Origin: WTFY01 sp965205275
GTDB taxonomy: Bacteria; Pseudomonadota; Gammaproteobacteria; UBA4575
Assembly: GCA_965205275.1 (NCBI GenBank)
Contig: OZ242168.1
Coordinates: forward strand, 868,001 to 932,000
Direction of reading: 5' to 3'
Length of the DNA: 64,000 nt
The translations under genes were made by a program, and so were the position numbers. The notes under the pieces are model-generated. The model was not told where the DNA came from, ran no database searches, and worked only from the letters and a program-made list of their open reading frames with translations. Of this stretch, positions 43,003 through 52,800 are shown piece after piece; position 1 is the first letter of the stretch; each line of letters begins with the position of its first letter.

Positions 43003-43733
43003 TTGATTGCAATATAGGAGATAAAATTGAGGTATTTCATCAACACATATACCTTGGAAAAACCTGCCTGATGCAGGCGGGCAAGGTGCTGCGCATAGGT
43101 CTCCCGGATCAGCACATTTTCCAGGGCCTCTCTTTTCTGACTGATCTCCAGATCACTGTATTCGTGAGCATGCTTGTAGCTTTCATGCAAATTTTGCATG
43201 AATAATTCCTCGTCTGTGTCCTCATGCACCACTTTTTCTGACAGCAGCAAGGCTGCACCTTCACGCAAGCCTGAATATATTTTTGCCATGAGTGCATCAC
43301 GTCTGACCGGATCAATAAACTGCAGGGTGTAATTCAGTATGACCAGTGAGGCATTTTGAATATCCATTTCGGCCGCATCGCAACATAGCGGCGTAATTCG
43401 AGGGTCAACATCCAGCCCCTCAAGTTTTTCAGCAAGGTGCTGGATCATGGCCTGTGAATTATCCACTGCAAAAATTTTTACCTTTCTGGCGTGCACAGCC
43501 TTGGCAACACTCAGGGATGCAGTGCCCAATGAACAGCCCAGGTCGTACACACAGGTATCCCCTGTTACAAATTTTCTCGCAACAACCTGCAGAAGTTGAT
43601 TCAGCGCCTCGTATCCCGGAACCGACCTTTCAATCATGTCGGCAAAAACGTCTGTAACCTTTTTGTCAAAGACAAAGTCATGCACCTCAACCTGTTTATC
43701 AGCATAAATGCGGTCTTTTGCAGAAGTCGACAT
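42999..43733 (-). CDS. cmoA: Carboxy-SAM synthase CmoA
   Basis: A 244-residue enzyme making carboxy-S-adenosylmethionine from SAM and prephenate for CmoB. FVFDKKVTDVFADMIERSVPGY is the signature N-terminus. VYDLGCSLGTASLSVA is the SAM motif, and LNYTLQFIDPVRRDALM with LREGAALLLSEKV is the conserved mid-region. ATGA-coupled to cmoB. Confidence 0.96.
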   Translation of the reverse strand: MSTSAKDRIYADKQVEVHDFVFDKKVTDVFADMIERSVPGYEALNQLLQVVARKFVTGDTCVYDLGCSLGTASLSVAKAVHARKVKIFAVDNSQAMIQHLAEKLEGLDVDPRITPLCCDAAEMDIQNASLVILNYTLQFIDPVRRDALMAKIYSGLREGAALLLSEKVVHEDTDEELFMQNLHESYKHAHEYSDLEISQKREALENVLIRETYAQHLARLHQAGFSKVYVLMKYLNFISYIAIK

Positions 43734-43763
43734 GTCAAATATTTCCAGATCTGTGCCGGATAT

Positions 43764-45386
43764 TCAGTACGGGTCGATGATCGTGTTGTGCTCCCGTGTA
43801 GCACAGAATTCAATGCCCGGCCATTTTTCCGTTACCCTTTGCAGGTTGATACGGGTAGGTGCCGTATACACAAGCTCTCCGCCATGGTCCATAGCGAGAT
43901 TGGCAACCAGTTTGTTTTTGAATTCAAGCAGTTCTTTTTCGTCATCACACGCAATCCAGCGGGCAGCCTGCACATTCACGAGTTCAAACCTGCAATCAAC
44001 ATTGTATTCGTGTCTTAGCCGATGCTGAACCACATCAAATTGCAGCGCGCCTACCGCACCCAGTATCAGATCGTTGTTTATCAAAGGCCGAAACAACTGG
44101 GTAGCCCCCTCTTCACAAAGCTGAGTCAGCCCTTTCTGCAAAGCTTTCATTTTTAATGGATCTTTCAGCCGGGCACGCCTGAACAACTCGGGTGCAAAAC
44201 TTGGAATGCCTGTGAATGCAAGTTTTTCGCCTTGGGTAAAGGCATCGCCGATCCGGATCGTGCCATGGTTGTGTAGCCCGATAATATCGCCCGGATAGGC
44301 CCGCTCAATTTGTTCCCGGGCTGATGCGACGAAGGCCAAGGCACCGTTCACCTTTACATCCCGGTTCAGGCGTACATGCTGTAATTTCATGCCTTTGTGA
44401 AAGCTACCTGAGCAAACCCGCATAAAGGCAAGCCGATCCCGATGATTGGGGTCCATATTAGCCTGTATCTTGAATACGAAACCTGAAAATTTTTCTTCCT
44501 CTGCCACCAGGTTTCTGGTTTGCTTGCCTGCAATATTCACTTTCCTGGGCTGTGGAGCCGGGGCATACTCGATAAATCTTTTGAGTAACTCTGCAATACC
44601 AAAGTTATTGATCGCAGATCCGAAAAACACCGGCGTGAGCTCACCATTCAGATAGGCATGGTGATCAAATTCATGGCTCGCACCTTGCACAAGCTCGATG
44701 TCCTCACGCAGTTCCTGCACCTGATCCCCGATCAGTTCACGCAGCCGCGGATTATCCAGACCTTCCACTACCTCACCCTGCGATATCTTGTTGTGATGGT
44801 GTGTACTGCAGAGGTGTATCGAATTGCTGAGCAGATCAAAAACCCCTTTGAAAAGCTTACCCATACCAATCGGCCAAGTTACTGGCGCGCATTTTATTTT
44901 TAACACATGTTCAACTTCATCAAGAAGCTCTATGGGCTCCCGGCCATCACGGTCCATCTTGTTGATAAACGTAATAATCGGTGTATTGCGCAATCGGCAT
45001 ACTTCCATCAGCTTGACGGTGCGTTCTTCCACGCCTTTTGCATTGTCAATGACCATCAAGACAGAATCGACCGCAGTCAGTGTCCGGTACGTGTCTTCAG
45101 AAAAATCAGCGTGTCCGGGTGTATCCAGCAAATTTACAATATGGCCGTTATAGGCAAACTGCATGACAGAACTGGTAATTGAAATGCCGCGTTGTTTTTC
45201 CAGTTCCATCCAGTCCGACGCTGCATGACGGGTCGCCTTGCGACCCTTTACCGTACCCGCCAACTGAATTGCGCCACCAAACAATAAGATCTTTTCTGTA
45301 ATCGTCGTCTTACCCGCATCCGGGTGAGAAATGATGGCAAATGTTCGCCTTTTGCTGATCTCGTTGACAAAATTATCGGTACTCAT
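43764..45386 (-). CDS. prfC: Peptide chain release factor 3 (PrfC)
   Basis: A 540-residue translational GTPase that recycles RF1/RF2 from the ribosome. G1 is SHPDAGKTTITEK near residue 19, then MQFAYNGHIVNLLDTPGHADFSEDTYRTL with G3, and TFINKMDRDGREPIELLDE with G4. RF3-specific PIGMGKLFKGVF and the C-terminal FELVNVQAARWIACDD follow. Full-length. It ends 30 bp from the cmoA start and may be co-transcribed with cmoAB. Confidence 0.97.
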   Translation of the reverse strand: MSTDNFVNEISKRRTFAIISHPDAGKTTITEKILLFGGAIQLAGTVKGRKATRHAASDWMELEKQRGISITSSVMQFAYNGHIVNLLDTPGHADFSEDTYRTLTAVDSVLMVIDNAKGVEERTVKLMEVCRLRNTPIITFINKMDRDGREPIELLDEVEHVLKIKCAPVTWPIGMGKLFKGVFDLLSNSIHLCSTHHHNKISQGEVVEGLDNPRLRELIGDQVQELREDIELVQGASHEFDHHAYLNGELTPVFFGSAINNFGIAELLKRFIEYAPAPQPRKVNIAGKQTRNLVAEEEKFSGFVFKIQANMDPNHRDRLAFMRVCSGSFHKGMKLQHVRLNRDVKVNGALAFVASAREQIERAYPGDIIGLHNHGTIRIGDAFTQGEKLAFTGIPSFAPELFRRARLKDPLKMKALQKGLTQLCEEGATQLFRPLINNDLILGAVGALQFDVVQHRLRHEYNVDCRFELVNVQAARWIACDDEKELLEFKNKLVANLAMDHGGELVYTAPTRINLQRVTEKWPGIEFCATREHNTIIDPY

Positions 45387-45997
45387 GGTATTTTTTTATG
45401 CCGTGTACACAGGGCATACACAATCTTAAACCTGCTATGACTCGTAGCACACCTGAAAAAGCGGGTAATTATACAGGCTTGAGGCGCCATCATCCCGGTT
45501 CATTTGCAATGGGTAGGGTTTGAAGGTGTTTTTCAATCACTCAGCCCTCCCCGAAGTAATCTCAAGATTGGTTTTCTCCCGTTTCCAAACCGCATGAAAC
45601 TGCAAAACCACCTCCATGCCGCATAACGCCTGTTTGGACTGAGTTGTATTGCTAAAACAATTTGTACAAACCGGGTATACAGTAATCCTGTCTGCTGATC
45701 ATTCTCTTCTTGATTCACTCATAAAATTCCGGTCGTCGCTTTGCTAAGGGTGTCTAAGCAAAGCGCAGCAGCAAACTTTTTCTTTAGCACCGGTTTACAG
45801 CCAGATTACAATCCATTCAGCCATTGATTCAGTTCCTCCCCTGTTGCACCCAGCATCCAGCGGGACTTTGTCAGTTGTAAAGCCTTGACAGATAAGGCGA
45901 ACCTCTGGGCAGCAGGATTTATATGTAATCGTTGCAACGGCCTGTTGAAATGACTGCACCTCAGTGCACAGGATAGATCAGACTGTATGATCGTCTC
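45387..45997. other. Gap between prfC and rimI, no clear gene
   Basis: No convincing standard gene lies in these 611 bp. A perfect 9-bp inverted repeat CGCTTTGCT/AGCAAAGCG is at 45737-45765. Immediately after the rimI stop, the same minus-strand frame stays open for about 67 codons (ending LGATGEELNQWLNGL) but has no start codon of its own. Confidence 0.4.
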
Positions 45998-46462
45998 TCA
46001 AAGTGTTTTGGCGAGAATCACGGCATCTTCACGTCCAACCAGGGCTGGATAGTAATTTCTGCGTATACCAATTTCATTGAAGCCTTCCGAAAAATACAAG
46101 GATAAAGCCTGAATGTTGGTGACACGAACTTCAAGAAATGCTGTATCCGCATTTCGGGCACGTGCAGTCATAAGCAGCTGCTCTAATAACTGCCTGCCCT
46201 TCCCCTGTCCCCGGCAATCCGGATCTACACACAGATTAAGAATGTGGCACTCCTGAACTGCAAGAGACATCACGCCATAGCCGACGATGCGCCGGTCCAT
46301 TTCAAACACCCAAGCGGAATATCCATGGCGTAAACAGTCAATAAATATTCCTTCTGTCCATGGAAATTGATAGCTGCGTCGTTCAATGTCCACGATGACC
46401 GGTAAATCATACTCGCTCATCAAGCGACAGGTTCCAGCCGGATATTCAAAAGCCGTACTCAT
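45998..46462 (-). CDS. rimI: Ribosomal protein bS18 N-acetyltransferase RimI
   Basis: A 154-residue GNAT acetyltransferase. MSEYDLPVIVDIERRSYQFP carries the YxFPW motif of RimI. LNLCVDPDCRGQGKGRQLLEQ is the acetyl-CoA loop (RGxGxG). FLEVRVTNIQALSLYFSEGF and RRNYYPALVGREDAVILAKTL end the fold normally. Lies directly downstream of the uracil-DNA glycosylase gene. Confidence 0.93.
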   Translation of the reverse strand: MSTAFEYPAGTCRLMSEYDLPVIVDIERRSYQFPWTEGIFIDCLRHGYSAWVFEMDRRIVGYGVMSLAVQECHILNLCVDPDCRGQGKGRQLLEQLLMTARARNADTAFLEVRVTNIQALSLYFSEGFNEIGIRRNYYPALVGREDAVILAKTL

Positions 46463-46522
46463 GAACCAAAGTGTAAATCAATCCAAACCTGTTCTCATCA
46501 GTGCACGCCGGACATGAACTGA

Positions 46523-47248
46523 TTACCCCTGCGATGTCCTGATCTTGACTGCAAATTTCAGATCGTCCCAAGCTTTTCGCTTTTGCTGCGGACTGCGTAA
46601 CAGATAAGCGGGATGATAGGTCGCAACCACGGGGATCCGGGTATCTTCGTACCAGTGCTGTATACCGCGCAGGCGCCCGATTGCAGTATTCGTATTGAGT
46701 AGTGCCTGGGCCGCAATCCTTCCCATAGCCAGAATAATTTTGGGCTGGATCAACTCGATTTGCTGGCGCAAGTAAGGACGACAGTGCATGATTTCCTGTG
46801 GTTGAGGATCCCGGTTATCAGGTGGCCTGCACTTCAGAATATTTGTGATAAACACCTCTTCACGTGCAAGACCAATGGCAAGGAGCATTTTGGTAAGCAG
46901 TTGCCCTGCCCGTCCTACAAACGGCTCACCTTTGCGGTCTTCATCGAAACCTGGAGCCTCACCAATCACCAGCCAGTCTGCATCAGGGTGGCCTGCTCCA
47001 AAAACAGTTTGTGTGCGAGTGCGGTGCAATCCACACAAGGTACATGCTGCAACCACTTTCCTGAGTTCATCAAGACTTGCAGCTATATTTTTGCCAGCTT
47101 GACCTGACAGGTCTGACGCCTGTTCTGTCTGCGGGGTCGAAAGACCCTTGCCCGATTCAGCTTGAGTGTTTTCCGATTTTGCAGTTTGCGGTACCCAGGT
47201 TTGTATTCCCATTTTATCCAGGTAATACAAACGCCTTTGCTCATCCAT
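46523..47248 (-). CDS. Type-4 uracil-DNA glycosylase (iron-sulfur)
   Basis: A 241-residue base excision repair enzyme. After a variable N-terminus (MDEQRRLYYLDKMGIQTWVP), the core has CTLCGLHRTRTQTVFGAG, LVIGEAPGFDEDRKGEPFVG and AGQLLTKML, then FITNILKCRPPDNRDPQPQE with a further pair of cysteines (KCRPP and HCRPYL) for the 4Fe-4S cluster. VVATYHPAYLLRSPQQKRK is motif 2. It stands between leuA and rimI on the same strand, 18 bp after leuA. Confidence 0.94.
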   Translation of the reverse strand: MDEQRRLYYLDKMGIQTWVPQTAKSENTQAESGKGLSTPQTEQASDLSGQAGKNIAASLDELRKVVAACTLCGLHRTRTQTVFGAGHPDADWLVIGEAPGFDEDRKGEPFVGRAGQLLTKMLLAIGLAREEVFITNILKCRPPDNRDPQPQEIMHCRPYLRQQIELIQPKIILAMGRIAAQALLNTNTAIGRLRGIQHWYEDTRIPVVATYHPAYLLRSPQQKRKAWDDLKFAVKIRTSQG

Positions 47249-47266
47249 TACATCACGAGCCTGTAC

Positions 47267-48811
47267 TCAGACACCCTGCTGAGAGTGTGCACTTTTATCC
47301 GGTACAACAAGCCTGTTCAACGCATGCAGATAGGCTTTTGCCGACGCCATGATAATATCAGTGTCTGCACCATGACCATTGACGATTCTGCCTGATTTCT
47401 GCAAACGCACAATCACTTCACCCTGAGCGTCGGTACCGGTAGTGATATTGCTGACCGAGTACAATTGCAGCTGTGCCTGGCTGGCTACGATTTCCTCTAT
47501 CGCACAAAATGCGGCATCAACAGGACCTCCGCCACTTGCCATAGCCATTTTTTCCTGGCCATGTACCAGCAAGGTAACCTGCGCGGTCGGGGTCTCACCT
47601 GTTTCGGAATGTGCTTTTAGGGATACCAGTTTACAGTAATCATCGTTTTCGAAGCTTGTCTTGGAGACCAGGGCATGCAGGTCTTCATCGTATATTTCAT
47701 GTTTACGGTCTGCCAGGTCTTTGAAATTTGCAAAGGCATTGTTCAGCTCTTCTTCCGTATCAAAAGTAATGCCCAGCTCCTCAAGACGCGACCGGAATGC
47801 ATTGCGACCGGAATGCTTACCCAATACAATTTTATTTGAAGCCCAGCCTACATCTTCTGCACGCATGATTTCATAGGTTTCCCGAGCCTTGAGTACGCCG
47901 TCCTGATGGATGCCAGCTTCATGCGCAAAAGCATTGGCACCGACAATAGCCTTGTTTGGCTGCACAGGAAAGCCTGTAATAGCAGAGACCATACGTGAAG
48001 TCGGAACAATCTGCGTAGTGTCCAAGCTCGTGATGCACGAAAATACGTCTTGTCGAGTATGCACGGTCATAACGATCTCTTCCAGTGAAGCATTGCCTGC
48101 CCGTTCACCCAAGCCATTTATTGTGCATTCCACCTGGCGTGCACCCTGTAACACAGCAGCAAGTGAATTTGCCGATGCAAGGCCTAGATCATTGTGGCAA
48201 TGGACAGAAAATACCACCTGATCCGAGTTGGGAATATTTTCAATCAGGCCCCCTACCAGACTGCCGAACTGATGCGGTATGTTATAACCTACTGTGTCAG
48301 GAATGTTGATCGTGGTGGCCCCTGCCTCGATAGTCTTCTCAATCACCCTGCATAGAAACTCGAATTCAGAGCGGCCGGCATCCTCAGGCGAAAACTCAAC
48401 ATCATCCGTATACTGTCTGGCCTGTTTGACCGCTGCAACGGCCTGGGTAATGACCTGGTCCTCCGTCATACGCAATTTGCGCTGCATGTGTATAGGTGAA
48501 GTCGCAATGAATGTATGAATCCTTGCAGATTCTGCAGGTTTCAACGCCTCACTGGCACGCTCGATATCCCCTTTGAGGGCACGCGCCAAACCACATACCG
48601 TGCTGCCCTTGACCACACTGGCTACCGCCCGTACCGCTTCAAAGTCCCCAACACTTGCCATCGGGAAACCCACCTCAATGATATCTACTCTCATGCGCTC
48701 CAATGATTTTGCAATGCGAATTTTCTCATCACAGGTCATGGAAGCCCCGGGGCTTTGTTCCCCGTCCCGCAGGGTCGTATCAAAAATTATTAATTTATCG
48801 CCGGTAGCCAT
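47267..48811 (-). CDS. leuA: 2-isopropylmalate synthase LeuA
   Basis: A 514-residue first enzyme of leucine biosynthesis, condensing acetyl-CoA with 2-ketoisovalerate. IIFDTTLRDGEQSPGASM is the N-terminal catalytic motif with the metal Asp, HCHNDLGLASANSLAAVLQG carries the metal His pair, and the C-terminal regulatory domain (VTLLVHGQEKMAMASGGGPVDAA) is present. It probably belonged to an ilv-psd-pssA-leuA transcription unit, now split by an IS481 copy 252 bp upstream. The 48812-49062 stretch before the IS holds no gene I can support. Confidence 0.97.
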   Translation of the reverse strand: MATGDKLIIFDTTLRDGEQSPGASMTCDEKIRIAKSLERMRVDIIEVGFPMASVGDFEAVRAVASVVKGSTVCGLARALKGDIERASEALKPAESARIHTFIATSPIHMQRKLRMTEDQVITQAVAAVKQARQYTDDVEFSPEDAGRSEFEFLCRVIEKTIEAGATTINIPDTVGYNIPHQFGSLVGGLIENIPNSDQVVFSVHCHNDLGLASANSLAAVLQGARQVECTINGLGERAGNASLEEIVMTVHTRQDVFSCITSLDTTQIVPTSRMVSAITGFPVQPNKAIVGANAFAHEAGIHQDGVLKARETYEIMRAEDVGWASNKIVLGKHSGRNAFRSRLEELGITFDTEEELNNAFANFKDLADRKHEIYDEDLHALVSKTSFENDDYCKLVSLKAHSETGETPTAQVTLLVHGQEKMAMASGGGPVDAAFCAIEEIVASQAQLQLYSVSNITTGTDAQGEVIVRLQKSGRIVNGHGADTDIIMASAKAYLHALNRLVVPDKSAHSQQGV

Positions 48812-49062
48812 GAAACTATGCTCCAGTAAAAAATTTCACGAGTTTAGGTCTCGTATAAAGACCCCTGGTTGAATGAATAGAACATGCGTTTAGCCTCGCC
48901 AGGTACAGATCGTGCCGCTACTGCGGCAGCAAGAACACTGAAAGGAGAGATGCAGCAAAAACAACAGCCCACCCGGGTACTGCGATCGTTACCTGTCCGG
49001 TTTGTGTGAATACCGCTTTCATACTGCCAATATACCCCACAAAATAAAATTTTTCCAGAAAT

Positions 49063-50242
49063 TGTATGGGTTCAGTACCTATGGCACTGTGGGATCAGGC
49101 GGCCTCCAGGGTGACAAGGTACTCGTTGGGCGTTTTCCAGTCGAGTGCTGCGTGGGGCGTTCATAGTTGTAGAAGAACTCATAGCCGGCGAGGGCGGCCT
49201 GCACCGGGTCGATGCTCAGGGGGCCATCGTAGCGTCCCCAGAACTCGATGCGGGCAGCGCGGTTGGCGCGTTCCACACAGCCGTTGTACTGGGGATGCTT
49301 GGGCGGCAACACATGCAGCGGGATGTGCAGCGCTTCACAGGACGCCTCGAAGCCGGCCATGAACTCGCTGCCGCCGTCGACCTGGATGGAGACGAGCGGG
49401 AACGGCAGGGCCGCCAGCAGTTCGTGCAGGAAGCGCCGGGCGTGCCCGGCAGTGGCCCGTGAGCAGGCGCGCGTGACCATGAACTTCGACACCGGGCACA
49501 CGGCGCGGAACTCCTTGACGGTGTCGCCGTCTCGCACATAGGTCATGTGGTCGATCTGCATCAGCTCGCCCGGGGTACGCGCCTTCGCGCCGTACTTCCA
49601 GCGCCGTGCCCAGCGGGCGAAGCGGCGCGGGCGCTTCGGCGCATGCCTGCCTTCGCAGAACGCGGCGGGCCGGATCACACCGCGGGCCAGCGCCCGGCTG
49701 AGGATGCGCCCGACGCTCGACACACTCAGTGCCACGCCCTCGCGCCCCAGCAGGACCTGCAGGCGCGCCTTGCCCATAAACGGGTACTTGCGGCGCAGGG
49801 CCAGCACCGCCCTCACGTCCTGCGGCGTATAGGCCGGACACCGGTGCCGCCGCGGGCGGCTCGAATGCGGCGCCAGGGCGTGCACACCGCCTGCGGCCAG
49901 GACGGCCTTCCAGCGGTACAGGGTGCGCCGGCTGATCTCCAGCTGCTCCAGGGCGCCGGCCTCGCTGCAGCCCGCCGCACGCAAGCGCTGGTACGCCTGC
50001 AACCTGCGGTAGCGCTCACCCGCCGCCTCGGGTACGTGTTCGTCGACCTTGAAGCTCTTGTATGATCGAATACGAAGGGATTTAATGTCCATGCTCGGGT
50101 CTCCTGTTCCAGTGGCTGTGGTTGGTTCACTGGAGGATACCCGATCCGGTGCAGAGAGAGGCCACGCCTCCCTCTGCACCCCCTCATTCAGATCCCTTGC
50201 TCACGATCACTGAAAAGTGCCATAGGTATCTGAACCTTTACA
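49063..50242 (-). mobile_element. IS481-family element, copy 3 of 3
   Basis: 1180 bp, one base shorter than the other copies. GAAAT is duplicated at both ends (49058-49062 and 50243-50247). It lies between pssA and leuA. Confidence 0.93.
49079..50092 (-). pseudogene. IS481 transposase, copy 3, frameshifted near the C-terminus
   Basis: Identical in translation to copy 2 through the DDE core except for one N-terminal residue (FKVDE for FRVDE). A G run at 49154-49157 has four Gs where copies 1 and 2 have five. The last 20 residues are therefore replaced (ending DPTVP). The catalytic residues remain, so partial activity cannot be excluded, though the usual NYERPHAALDWKTPNEY end is lost. Confidence 0.85.
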
Positions 50243-50293
50243 GAAATGACACCACAGGATCGTCTTTTTTTGACTCAAACCAGGATCAGGACA

Positions 50294-51079
50294 TTACGTC
50301 CGGTTTTCCATATTTACCGTAGTGCGTGTACTGCGTTTACGTTTGCGCTTAAGACGCACAAGGTAAATTACAGGCCCTGATAATGCATAGACAGCAAACA
50401 GGGTAAACACCAGCTTTGGCGGGTCTATGGACACCAGAATAAACCCGAGGACAACTGCCAGCATGACAATATAGGGGATACGATCAGCAAGATTAATATC
50501 CTTGAAGCTGTAATACGTGAAATTGCTGACCATAAGTGCGCCCAGAAGAACAGTAAATATGAGTGCAGCGATTGCAAAATCCTCGCGTGAGAGTTGCATG
50601 TCATGACAGACCCAGATGAATCCCACCAGCGCGGCCGCAGCAGCCGGGCTTGGCAACCCCTGAAAATAGCGTTTACTGATCACTGTGACACGAGCGTTGA
50701 ATCTGGCCAGGCGAAGTGCAGCCGCTGCCGTATAGAAAAATGCCGCCAGCCAGCCCAGTTTTGACCAGATCCAGGGGAAACCACTAAAATGAACGAGTGC
50801 CCATTCATATACCACCAGTGCTGGCGCTACACCAAAAGATACCATGTCTGAAATGCTGTCATATTGTGCGCCAAATTTGCTGGTAGTGTGGGTCAGGCGT
50901 GCAATCCTTCCATCAAAAAAATCCAGAAACATCGCTACCATGATTGCGATAGCTGCCTGACCAAACTGATCCGTGGTGGCAGCAACGATGGCATAAAATC
51001 CGGCGAACAAGGCGCCGGTAGTAAACAGATTTGGTAACAGATAAATGCCCTTGCGCAATTTTTTTTCAGGACTGTTCAT
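50294..51079 (-). CDS. pssA: CDP-diacylglycerol-serine O-phosphatidyltransferase PssA
   Basis: A 261-residue membrane enzyme making phosphatidylserine. The CDP-alcohol phosphotransferase motif is present as FLDFFDGRIARLTHTTSKFG followed by AQYDSISDMVSFGVAPAL (DGxxAR...GxxxDxxxD). Seven or so hydrophobic segments follow. This is the short type of the Bacillus/Pseudomonas class. The stop is about 50 bp from the IS481 end. Psd, the next enzyme of the pathway, is encoded 11 bp upstream. Confidence 0.93.
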   Translation of the reverse strand: MNSPEKKLRKGIYLLPNLFTTGALFAGFYAIVAATTDQFGQAAIAIMVAMFLDFFDGRIARLTHTTSKFGAQYDSISDMVSFGVAPALVVYEWALVHFSGFPWIWSKLGWLAAFFYTAAAALRLARFNARVTVISKRYFQGLPSPAAAAALVGFIWVCHDMQLSREDFAIAALIFTVLLGALMVSNFTYYSFKDINLADRIPYIVMLAVVLGFILVSIDPPKLVFTLFAVYALSGPVIYLVRLKRKRKRSTRTTVNMENRT

Positions 51080-51090
51080 AGGTATACAGA

Positions 51091-51711
51091 TTATGCCCCG
51101 GTTTCATGAACGAATTCAGCCAGTTTATCACTCCCTGCACGAATCGATTGCCCTGCCATGACACCAATATGGGAGGATAAAGGCAGATAAACCATCACCT
51201 CACAAGTAAGCGCTGCAAATCCACAGCGCTGCCCTTGTCCCAGTTTCTCACCGGCACTGATATCGCAACTGGCGTGACGCAGTATCGAATTCAGATTTAT
51301 AACCATTATTGCATCATCCTGTTCGTCGGTCTGCATCCAGACTGCCAGTTCCGACTTGGCAGGCCGTGCGAGTGAACGTACCCACAGATTCTGCACCTTG
51401 CCTTCTATGGGGCTATGTACATTAAATTCACCAAGCAATGACTGACGCAAACAAATGGATTGTGCAGCACGTTTCAAGTACGGATCATGCACTGTATCGG
51501 TGACATTGACCACATATCCATCAACAGGGCTCACGACGGCTAAAGGTATGGCCGGAATCGTACGCCTGAAATCACGAGACAGAAATAGCAGGAAAGCAAA
51601 TACCAGCCATGCAGGCCATATCAAAAAGGGTCCATACTGGTAATGGGCCACTGCAATTGCCACGCCTATAACCAGCAAGACAAGCCGTACTTCTCTAGCA
51701 ATAGGTATCAT
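51091..51711 (-). CDS. psd: Phosphatidylserine decarboxylase, short type
   Basis: A 206-residue proenzyme converting phosphatidylserine to phosphatidylethanolamine. Two N-terminal membrane segments are followed by PLAVVSPVDGYVVNV, SLLGEFNVHSPIEGKV with the conserved His, and the C-terminal RAGSDKLAE, where Gly-Ser is the expected self-cleavage site yielding the pyruvoyl group. The short family has this size. Immediately precedes pssA, so synthesis and decarboxylation are coupled. Confidence 0.87.
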   Translation of the reverse strand: MIPIAREVRLVLLVIGVAIAVAHYQYGPFLIWPAWLVFAFLLFLSRDFRRTIPAIPLAVVSPVDGYVVNVTDTVHDPYLKRAAQSICLRQSLLGEFNVHSPIEGKVQNLWVRSLARPAKSELAVWMQTDEQDDAIMVINLNSILRHASCDISAGEKLGQGQRCGFAALTCEVMVYLPLSSHIGVMAGQSIRAGSDKLAEFVHETGA

Positions 51712-51754
51712 CTTGACCGGTCATAACATGAATATGTTATGCGAACGACAGGCG

Positions 51755-52771
51755 TTAATTTATGGTTTGATCTACTACCTTGTTAGATTTGATCCAAGGC
51801 ATCATATCACGCAGCTTTGCACCCACCTTCTCTATCGGGTGCTGACGTCCACGTTCCCGCAACCTTTGCAGGCTGACGGCACCGGATTGATTTTCCTGGA
51901 TAAATTCCTGTGCAAATTCACCTGACTGAACTTCGGCAAGTATGCGTTTCATTTCCGCCTTGGTATCTGCGTTGATAATCCTGGGTCCACGTGTCAAATC
52001 ACCGTATTCGGCAGTATTCGAAATAGAGTAACGCATATTGGCTATACCCCCTTCATACATCAAATCAACGATCAGCTTCAACTCGTGCAGGCATTCAAAA
52101 TATGCCATTTCAGGCGCATAACCGGCCTCGACCAGTGTTTCAAAACCAGCCTCCACAAGTGCTGTGGCACCCCCGCACAATACCGCCTGCTCGCCGAATA
52201 AATCTGTTTCGGTTTCTTCCCTGAATGTGGTTTCAATAATCCCGGCACGCCCGCCTCCATTTGCCGAAGCATAGGACAGAGCAGTACTTTTAGCACTGCC
52301 TGAAGCATCCTGAAAAACCGCAATCAGGGTAGGTACGCCACCTTTCTGGGTATACGTAGAGCGCACCAAGTGGCCCGGGCCTTTCGGTGCAATCATGATA
52401 ACGTCCAGGTCTTCGCGTGGAATGATCCCTTTAAAATGGATATTGAATCCATGTGCAAAGGCAAGCGTTGCACCCTGGCGGATATTCGGTTCAATGCTTT
52501 CTTTATACAATTGACTCTGGTGCTCGTCCGGTGCCAGAACCGTGACGACATCCGCCCCTTTCACTGCATCTTCTATCGATACGGCATTGACTCCTGCATG
52601 GCTCGCTTTTGCAAAAGACGAAGAACCTTCACGCAACCCCACCGAAACCGTGACACCGGAATCCTGCAGATTATTTGCATGTGCATGTCCTTGGGAGCCA
52701 TAGCCTATGATTGCAACGCGCTTGCCCTGTATTACCGAAAGGTCAACATCTTTGTCGTAATAAATATTCAT
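51755..52771 (-). CDS. ilvC: Ketol-acid reductoisomerase IlvC
   Basis: A class I enzyme of 338 residues for valine and isoleucine synthesis. The start is MNIYYDKDVDLSVIQGKRVA at 52771, set by the AAGGAGGA ribosome site just before it; the longer in-frame start lies inside that site. VAIIGYGSQGHAHANNL is the NADPH motif, IMIAPKGPGHLVRSTYTQKG and DLFGEQAVLCGGATALVEAG carry the metal-site acids, and YSISNTAEYGDLTRGPRI ends the knot domain. Lies 30 bp downstream of ilvH. Confidence 0.96.
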   Translation of the reverse strand: MNIYYDKDVDLSVIQGKRVAIIGYGSQGHAHANNLQDSGVTVSVGLREGSSSFAKASHAGVNAVSIEDAVKGADVVTVLAPDEHQSQLYKESIEPNIRQGATLAFAHGFNIHFKGIIPREDLDVIMIAPKGPGHLVRSTYTQKGGVPTLIAVFQDASGSAKSTALSYASANGGGRAGIIETTFREETETDLFGEQAVLCGGATALVEAGFETLVEAGYAPEMAYFECLHELKLIVDLMYEGGIANMRYSISNTAEYGDLTRGPRIINADTKAEMKRILAEVQSGEFAQEFIQENQSGAVSLQRLRERGRQHPIEKVGAKLRDMMPWIKSNKVVDQTIN

Positions 52772-52800
52772 GCACATTCCTCCTTTTTTCACATCCGGCG

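Noticed and set aside
45737..45765. Perfect 9-bp inverted repeat as a rho-independent terminator
   Set aside because: The loop is 11 bases and no T run follows directly on either strand; kept only as an inverted repeat in the gap.
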